11,337 nucleotides of DNA from Planctomycetaceae bacterium (GTDB lineage: Bacteria; Planctomycetota; Planctomycetia; Planctomycetales; Planctomycetaceae), in contig CANHVD010000129.1 in the NCBI GenBank assembly GCA_947463775.1, forward strand, positions 1 through 11,337, given 5' to 3'. The translations under genes were made by a program, and so were the position numbers. Shown piece after piece: positions 6,574-11,337 of the stretch. Below the pieces are notes generated by a model. That model did not search any database. It was not told the DNA's origin and saw only the letters and a list, made by a program, of their open reading frames with translations. Numbering within the stretch: the stretch's first letter is position 1; each line of letters begins with the position of its first letter.

Positions 6574-7476
6574 GTGGCAAGCGGAACGTCTCAGTTTACA
6601 TCGCTCTTCGATAATGCCCTGCTGAATCAGATTGAGCGGATGAGGCTGCGGCCGATTCGTCGCCTGACCAATCGCAGTCGTGGGGAGCATCTTTCCGGCA
6701 AAGGTGGTAGCAGCACCGACTTCGCGGACTATCGAGATTACGCGGCCGGAGACGACTTGCGATATGTCGACTGGAACATCTTCGCTCGCCTGCGACGTCC
6801 CTACATTAAACAGTTTCAGCATGAAGAAGAAATGCATGTCGTGCTGCTGGTGGACGCGTCCACTTCAATGCTGTTTGAAGACAAGCTGTTGCGAGCTCGA
6901 CAAGCAGCCGCCGCATTCGGAATCATGGGACTTTTGAACGTCGAACGCGTCAGCGCGTATGCGATTCATTCCCAGCCGGAAAAGCCGTGGATGTTTCCGC
7001 CGGGCGCGGGAAGAACTCGTATTCGCCAGTTGCTGGCCTTTATGGAACAACTGGAAGGCGGCGGCAACGTGCCGATTGAAAAAGCCATCGAGACCATGCT
7101 GAGATTTCATCGAGGTCGCGGTGTGGCCATCATCATCAGCGATTTTCTGACGTTCGGTGATATTAGTCGCCCCATGAATATGCTTTACAGCTCCGGGCTG
7201 GAAGTCTGGGGTCTGCAGATTCTGGCCGAGTCCGAAATCAATCCGAACGTGCAGGGAGATCTGCGATTCGTCGACAGTGAAACTCAGGAAACGCTCGACA
7301 TCACGAATGCGTCAGAGTTGTTAAACGTCTACAACGATCAGCGATTGTGGTTGCAGAGTCAGTTAGATTCCATGTGCCGCAGCCGGCAGGGACGGTTTCT
7401 GTCGGCCAGTTCCGGGGCCTCCATTCAGTCGATCCTGTTTGATCAACTGTGCCGTCAGGGGTGGATTCTGCGATGA
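6574..7476 (+). CDS. DUF58 domain protein (VWA-like, MoxR-associated type)
   Basis: A soluble DUF58 protein of 300 residues from GTG 6574, with AGGA 8 bases upstream. An alternative TTG at 6457 would add 39 residues with noncoding-like codon choice, before the usual family start (LFDNALL at 11-17). The core signature DFADYRDYAAGDDLRYVDWN (49-68) is followed by the ARLRRPYIKQFQHEEE segment to residue 86, then the vWA-like strand VVLLVDASTSM (89-99). Its D94-x-S96-x-S98 is an intact MIDAS-type metal site. A second strand AIIISDFLTF (185-194) and a C-terminal FLSASSG region complete the fold. No membrane segment is seen. DUF58 proteins typically work with MoxR AAA+ ATPases and BatA-like VWA proteins in the envelope. 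The stop overlaps the next gene's start (ATGA, 7473-7476), indicating translational coupling. The precise role is unknown. Confidence 0.9.
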   Translation: MASGTSQFTSLFDNALLNQIERMRLRPIRRLTNRSRGEHLSGKGGSSTDFADYRDYAAGDDLRYVDWNIFARLRRPYIKQFQHEEEMHVVLLVDASTSMLFEDKLLRARQAAAAFGIMGLLNVERVSAYAIHSQPEKPWMFPPGAGRTRIRQLLAFMEQLEGGGNVPIEKAIETMLRFHRGRGVAIIISDFLTFGDISRPMNMLYSSGLEVWGLQILAESEINPNVQGDLRFVDSETQETLDITNASELLNVYNDQRLWLQSQLDSMCRSRQGRFLSASSGASIQSILFDQLCRQGWILR

Positions 7477-9353
7477 GATGGCCCAGCTTTGTAAATCTGT
7501 TTGGAGCCTGGTTCTTCCTGGCTCTGATCCCGCTGATCATTTTGTACTTCCTGAAACTGCGGCGGCCAAAGATGGAAGTCCCATCGCTGGTGCTGTGGCA
7601 AAGCGTGGTCAATGATCAACGAGTCAACTCGCCGTTTCAGAAGTTTCGCCGCAATCTTCTGCTGTTACTGCAGATCCTATTATTGTGTCTATTGGTGCTC
7701 GCATTGATGCAGCCGTTTCTGTCTGCGGATGCTGAAGTGGCTCAGTATATGCCCGTGCTGATTGATTGTTCGGCCAGTATGGCGGCGACAGATGAGATCA
7801 CAGGCAAGAGTCGTCTGGAGCTTGTTAAAGAACAAGTTCGTGAGCAGATCGAAAGTTTATCCGGCGATCAGAAGATGTCTCTGTTTTCGTTCTCTGCGAC
7901 CGGACGCCGCCTGACAGATTTCACCAGTGATCGACGCCAGTTGTTGAAGGCCCTGGAATTGCTTGAGCCTTCCGATCTGCCCGGACAGTTGGATGATGTG
8001 CTCCGCATGGCGGCCGCGTACACTCGCACGTTTCCCATTGAAACCGTCACGATCATGACGGACGGTAATCTGCCCGATCAGGTCGATTTTGAACTGCCGT
8101 TTTCTTTGGATGTTCGACGAGTCGACGCTGGCGGTCCGAATGTTGGCATTACAGAGATGAGTGCTCGACGCAGCGGGCCGCAGGAGTGGGAAGTCTTCGT
8201 GCGAGTTTCGGGATCGTCCGTCGATCTGCGCGGAGCCGAGTTGAAGTTTTTCGAGAACAATGTGGAAACGAATACTCAGCCCATTGAGGTTTCCAATGAG
8301 GAAGCCGAGCGGTTGGTATTTCCTGTTTCGTCGGCCGAGGCACGTTTGCTTGAAGCGAGACTGATTCCCACGGGCTTTGATTCCATGGCAGTTGATAACA
8401 GCGTCTGGTTGACGCTGCCGGCTGCTCGACCGTTGAAAGTTTGGACCTCCCCCAAGCTCGCTTCGTGGCGGCATGCCATTCGAGTTCTCTCGAATATCGA
8501 ACAGGAAGACGGGACCGACGAGCAGCCCAAAGGTTCTGACTACGATCTCATCATCAGTGATGCCGCCGACCTTGGCGGCGCGATTGCTCCGGTGCAGGTT
8601 TTTGTGGGCGTCATCCCGGACGATTTGAAGACAATGATCGAGGTGAAAGAGGACGTCGACTATGTTGTTGACTGGAATCGGACGGCTCCGTTTTTAAGGC
8701 ATGTGCAGCTCGCTGATCTGGAGATCGGTGAACAACCTCGACTTGCATCGGGGCTTAGTGCGAAGGAGCTGGAAGAGCTGGGATATGAAGTGCTGGTTGA
8801 CGGTAAAGCCGGGCCTCTGTTGCTGCAGCGGCGAGAAGGACTGAGTGTTTCGTATTGGTTTACGTTCCATACGGATCGATCGACATTGCCGTATCGAGTT
8901 GGCTTCCCAATTATCGCCGCTAATGCTGTGGAGTCGGCTCTGAAGCAGGCATCTCTGTCGGAAGTTTCTGCGGCCCCGACAGGAGTTCTTCCGGTGATCA
9001 GTGTCGAAGCGGATCGCAGCTACACAATCAAAACCCCGGATGGTCAGCAGATCCCGGCAACATCAACTCCGGCGGGAACTCTGTCAGGAATTCCAGCGGC
9101 CAAGGTCGGGCGATATGACATTCTCGACGGTAACGATGTCGCCACTTCGGTCGGAACAGGACTTCTGAACACAACGGAGTCGTCATTGAAAGCCGTGGAA
9201 GCTTTGCGGTTTACGGAACTCACCGTTGCTGCGGAAAAGTCGGACAAAATAGATTCTGATCAGCCTCTGTGGTGGACACTGGCTCTGCTGGCGTTCGGCG
9301 TCATGTTATTCGAATGGTGGTATTTTCAAAGAGCACGAGGAGCCGCCGCATGA
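7473..9353 (+). CDS. BatA-like membrane-anchored VWA protein
   Basis: A 626-residue protein from ATG 7473, inside the ATGA overlap, with AGGGG upstream. A GTG at 7449 in the same frame would add only 8 residues and is less likely. The N-terminus matches the BatA/aerotolerance-regulator N-terminal domain: one membrane helix (about 10-28), LKLRRPKMEVPSLVLW (28-42), then a second helix (about 61-83). A VWA domain follows with VLIDCSASM (95-103), giving MIDAS residues D98, S100 and S102, and IMTDGNLPD (194-202), where T196/D197 fit the later MIDAS positions. A long beta-rich, presumably periplasmic part lacks motifs I recognise. The C-terminus has one more helix (LWWTLALLAFGVMLFEWWYF, about 596-615) and a short basic tail. 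The stop overlaps the next start (ATGA, 9350-9353). It is likely a complex with its neighbours; the substrate is unknown. Confidence 0.9.
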   Translation: MRWPSFVNLFGAWFFLALIPLIILYFLKLRRPKMEVPSLVLWQSVVNDQRVNSPFQKFRRNLLLLLQILLLCLLVLALMQPFLSADAEVAQYMPVLIDCSASMAATDEITGKSRLELVKEQVREQIESLSGDQKMSLFSFSATGRRLTDFTSDRRQLLKALELLEPSDLPGQLDDVLRMAAAYTRTFPIETVTIMTDGNLPDQVDFELPFSLDVRRVDAGGPNVGITEMSARRSGPQEWEVFVRVSGSSVDLRGAELKFFENNVETNTQPIEVSNEEAERLVFPVSSAEARLLEARLIPTGFDSMAVDNSVWLTLPAARPLKVWTSPKLASWRHAIRVLSNIEQEDGTDEQPKGSDYDLIISDAADLGGAIAPVQVFVGVIPDDLKTMIEVKEDVDYVVDWNRTAPFLRHVQLADLEIGEQPRLASGLSAKELEELGYEVLVDGKAGPLLLQRREGLSVSYWFTFHTDRSTLPYRVGFPIIAANAVESALKQASLSEVSAAPTGVLPVISVEADRSYTIKTPDGQQIPATSTPAGTLSGIPAAKVGRYDILDGNDVATSVGTGLLNTTESSLKAVEALRFTELTVAAEKSDKIDSDQPLWWTLALLAFGVMLFEWWYFQRARGAAA

Positions 9354-11337
9354 GTCGACCGGTGCAGCGTGTTGCACTTATCAGCCGGAACGCGTTAGCG
9401 TCCGGTTTGTTCGCCCTTAAACGTTGGCGGTGTACGCAACTTGCGACAGCCCTTCTGACGTTGTTGGTATGGATTATTCCAGGCTTGACCCTGGCGGCAG
9501 ACAAGCCAGTCGTCGGCCTGAAAATGGAGCTGATGTCGATTCGCAATCGATCCTCAGGCCCATTGCCGGTGCGTTTCAGACTGGAATACAACCAGCCCCA
9601 GATGCTGGAAGGTGATCTGCAGTTATCGATATACGATGGTAAGGATTTCTATACAGCTGATGATCTGATTGCCAAGTTCCGATTCGATGACATCGTACTG
9701 GTCGGCCAGGACTATCAGTTCAATGCAGTGTTGCCTCCGCTGCGAACATCGACGGTACGAAACTGGTCGATTGAAGCTGTGTTCATCACGGAGTCGGGGC
9801 AGATTCCACTCAGCTCCATCGTTGACAAACAAAATCCTCCGGAAGCATTTGACCTGATCACGTCGAATCCTGCAGAGCGAAGCGTGCTGCTGTGTTCCTG
9901 TTGTGCCGAGTCGATTGGCCAGAGTGCCAGTAAGAATCGTCGGTTTCTGGAAACTGCCTTGTCTCTGGAAAACTACAACCCATTGAATCAATCGGTGGAA
10001 GAGAAATCGCAGGCAACAGCTCAGGATGCCGCTGAGACACTTGCCCCAAACTGGGCTGGCCGATCGATCATTAATTTTGCCGGACAATGGGTGGCTCGTG
10101 ATCTTCCTCTCGATCCTCTTTCCTACTGTGCTTTCGACCTCGTCCTGCTTTCCGACGGCGCATTGGCCCGATTGAATCAGGATCAAATGGACGGATTGTC
10201 ACAGTGGGTACGAGCCGGGGGTAGCGTTTGCATTCTGCCTGATGCTCCCATGAAGCCTATGCATCTGGAGTTGCTTAGAACATTACTCGGAAAACAGCAG
10301 AGTGATGCCACAGACCTGACTTTGGATGATGAAGGGCGATTGCTTGTTGTCAGCGATGAGAACGAGCCTGTGCTGATGAGCCACTATGGACTTGGACGAG
10401 CCTTGATACTTCCGGCTGTTGATAACCTCGAACAGCGCCTGGGCAAAGAAGATCTGGGGGAGGTCGTTGCGTTTCTGTGGAAGGTTCGCCGGGACAGCGG
10501 AATCTGGACGGGAGAAAAATGGTCCGAGGCGGCGTACATGGATTGGCTTCGAGAATCAGGAATCGACGTGCAGACGGATTCAAATGGTGTCTACATCACG
10601 GCTGAGACTCTCAGGAGCAGTGAGAGAAAAAGTTTCCTTCTGCCCTTGATTATGCGATCCGAAAATGGGCGTCATTACTTTAATGTTTCACATCTTGAAA
10701 GTTATCTGGGTGGGGCAGATCGACTGAATCCGCGCACCGAACCTCTGCTGTCATTTGGTGAGCAACTTCTGCTGCCGGAGGACGTGGAGATGGTTCCAAC
10801 CTCGGTCATCACACTGATCCTGGCCGGATATGTGTTAACCATCGGGCCCGTCGATTATTTCCTGCTTGGCTGGCTGAGACTTCGGAAATATACGTGGGTC
10901 GTGTTTCCGATCGTCACGATTTGCTTTACCTTTCTGACGATCGCGGTCGCTCATGATTATATGAGCAGCGAAGACACTGGTGGACGACTTGTGATCACCG
11001 ATGTTGTCGACAACGGGATTCCTGCGCGTCAAACAGTTCTGGAGACGCTGTTCCTCGGAGCAAAAACGGAGATCACAACGAACCACAAATCTCAACTTGT
11101 GGTTCAGGCGGAAGATTCCTTCACGACGGCCGACTGGGTGAACAATTATGGCACTGGCCCCGAACGCAAGTCTGATACTCCACTGAACTATTCAGGTCAC
11201 TTTCCTCAAAACTATACAATCCTTCAGGAGGTACAGCAGTGGTCACCGGTTTCACTTCGTACGCTGTCGCTGGAACCTGAAGGTGTCAAACTTCCTTCGA
11301 TCGACTGGAGTGACTCAACATTGGTGACGACACTCGA
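9350..11337 (+). CDS. Large signal-peptide/transmembrane protein of the DUF58-BatA operon, 3' end outside window
   Basis: Open from ATG 9350 to the window edge (662 codons visible), starting in an ATGA overlap with the VWA gene. A basic lead and hydrophobic stretch ending LTLAAD (about 30-51) look like a signal peptide. The following part is beta-rich and extracytoplasmic. Residues about 259-300 (FDLVLLSDGALARLN...WVRAGGSVCILPD) resemble the glutamine-amidotransferase-like fold found in such membrane proteins, without a recognisable nucleophile Cys, so it is probably not an active amidotransferase. Cysteines cluster at LLCSCC (180-185). Two membrane helices follow (about 485-506 and 514-534), the first containing GPVDYFLL, a motif I recall from the same gene position in related operons. 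More extracytoplasmic sequence then runs to the edge. It is probably a structural or partner protein of the VWA/DUF58 assembly; the function is unknown. Confidence 0.85.
   Translation, partial: MSRPVQRVALISRNALASGLFALKRWRCTQLATALLTLLVWIIPGLTLAADKPVVGLKMELMSIRNRSSGPLPVRFRLEYNQPQMLEGDLQLSIYDGKDFYTADDLIAKFRFDDIVLVGQDYQFNAVLPPLRTSTVRNWSIEAVFITESGQIPLSSIVDKQNPPEAFDLITSNPAERSVLLCSCCAESIGQSASKNRRFLETALSLENYNPLNQSVEEKSQATAQDAAETLAPNWAGRSIINFAGQWVARDLPLDPLSYCAFDLVLLSDGALARLNQDQMDGLSQWVRAGGSVCILPDAPMKPMHLELLRTLLGKQQSDATDLTLDDEGRLLVVSDENEPVLMSHYGLGRALILPAVDNLEQRLGKEDLGEVVAFLWKVRRDSGIWTGEKWSEAAYMDWLRESGIDVQTDSNGVYITAETLRSSERKSFLLPLIMRSENGRHYFNVSHLESYLGGADRLNPRTEPLLSFGEQLLLPEDVEMVPTSVITLILAGYVLTIGPVDYFLLGWLRLRKYTWVVFPIVTICFTFLTIAVAHDYMSSEDTGGRLVITDVVDNGIPARQTVLETLFLGAKTEITTNHKSQLVVQAEDSFTTADWVNNYGTGPERKSDTPLNYSGHFPQNYTILQEVQQWSPVSLRTLSLEPEGVKLPSIDWSDSTLVTTL

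Noticed and set aside
6178..6837. 219-codon minus-strand open frame spanning the AOR end, the spacer and the DUF58 start
   Set aside because: It overlaps the ends of two well-supported plus-strand genes, has no recognisable domain, and its composition is that of an antisense shadow.

Overview
The window most likely comes from a planctomycete chromosome. The evidence is the gene content: an atypical lipoprotein-like FlgI homologue, a small pilin-like protein with an N-terminal SAELVL-type hydrophobic segment, a Bpt/Ate-type aminoacyl-tRNA-protein transferase, and a DUF58 / BatA-like VWA / large membrane protein trio. Other hints are scattered biosynthetic genes, moderate GC, several weak Shine-Dalgarno sites, and an intergenic sequence resembling the dispersed 'GEAPAEP'-encoding repeat I associate with planctomycetes. 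This is inference from gene content; no rRNA or other taxonomic marker is present.

Left part, minus strand (1-3194). Three genes point left. The 5' part of a FlgI (flagellar P-ring) family gene runs off the left edge. A roughly 860-base region without a convincing gene follows, holding a few inverted repeats. Next is a monocistronic pilin-like gene with a strong intrinsic terminator and a candidate sigma-54 (-24/-12) promoter. The last is bpt, an aminoacyl-tRNA-protein transferase of the N-degron pathway.

Middle, plus strand (3361-6240). trpD (anthranilate phosphoribosyltransferase) starts divergently from bpt. It is followed 63 bases later by a full-length tungsten-type aldehyde:ferredoxin oxidoreductase (AOR) with all four Fe-S cysteines. 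A 333-base spacer then contains a hairpin repeat.

Right part, plus strand (6574-11337). Three genes joined by 4-base ATGA stop/start overlaps form one translationally coupled unit: a DUF58 protein, a BatA-like membrane-anchored VWA protein, and a large signal-peptide/transmembrane protein that runs off the right edge. This is the familiar arrangement that normally follows a MoxR AAA+ ATPase, but no moxR lies directly upstream here. The three products probably form an envelope-associated complex of unknown substrate.

I see no CRISPR array, insertion sequence, prophage, rRNA or tRNA gene. I found no clear new system. The points most worth checking are the sigma-54/dyad architecture at the pilin-like gene, the unusual FlgI N-terminus, the isolated AOR next to trpD, and the moxR-less coupled trio.
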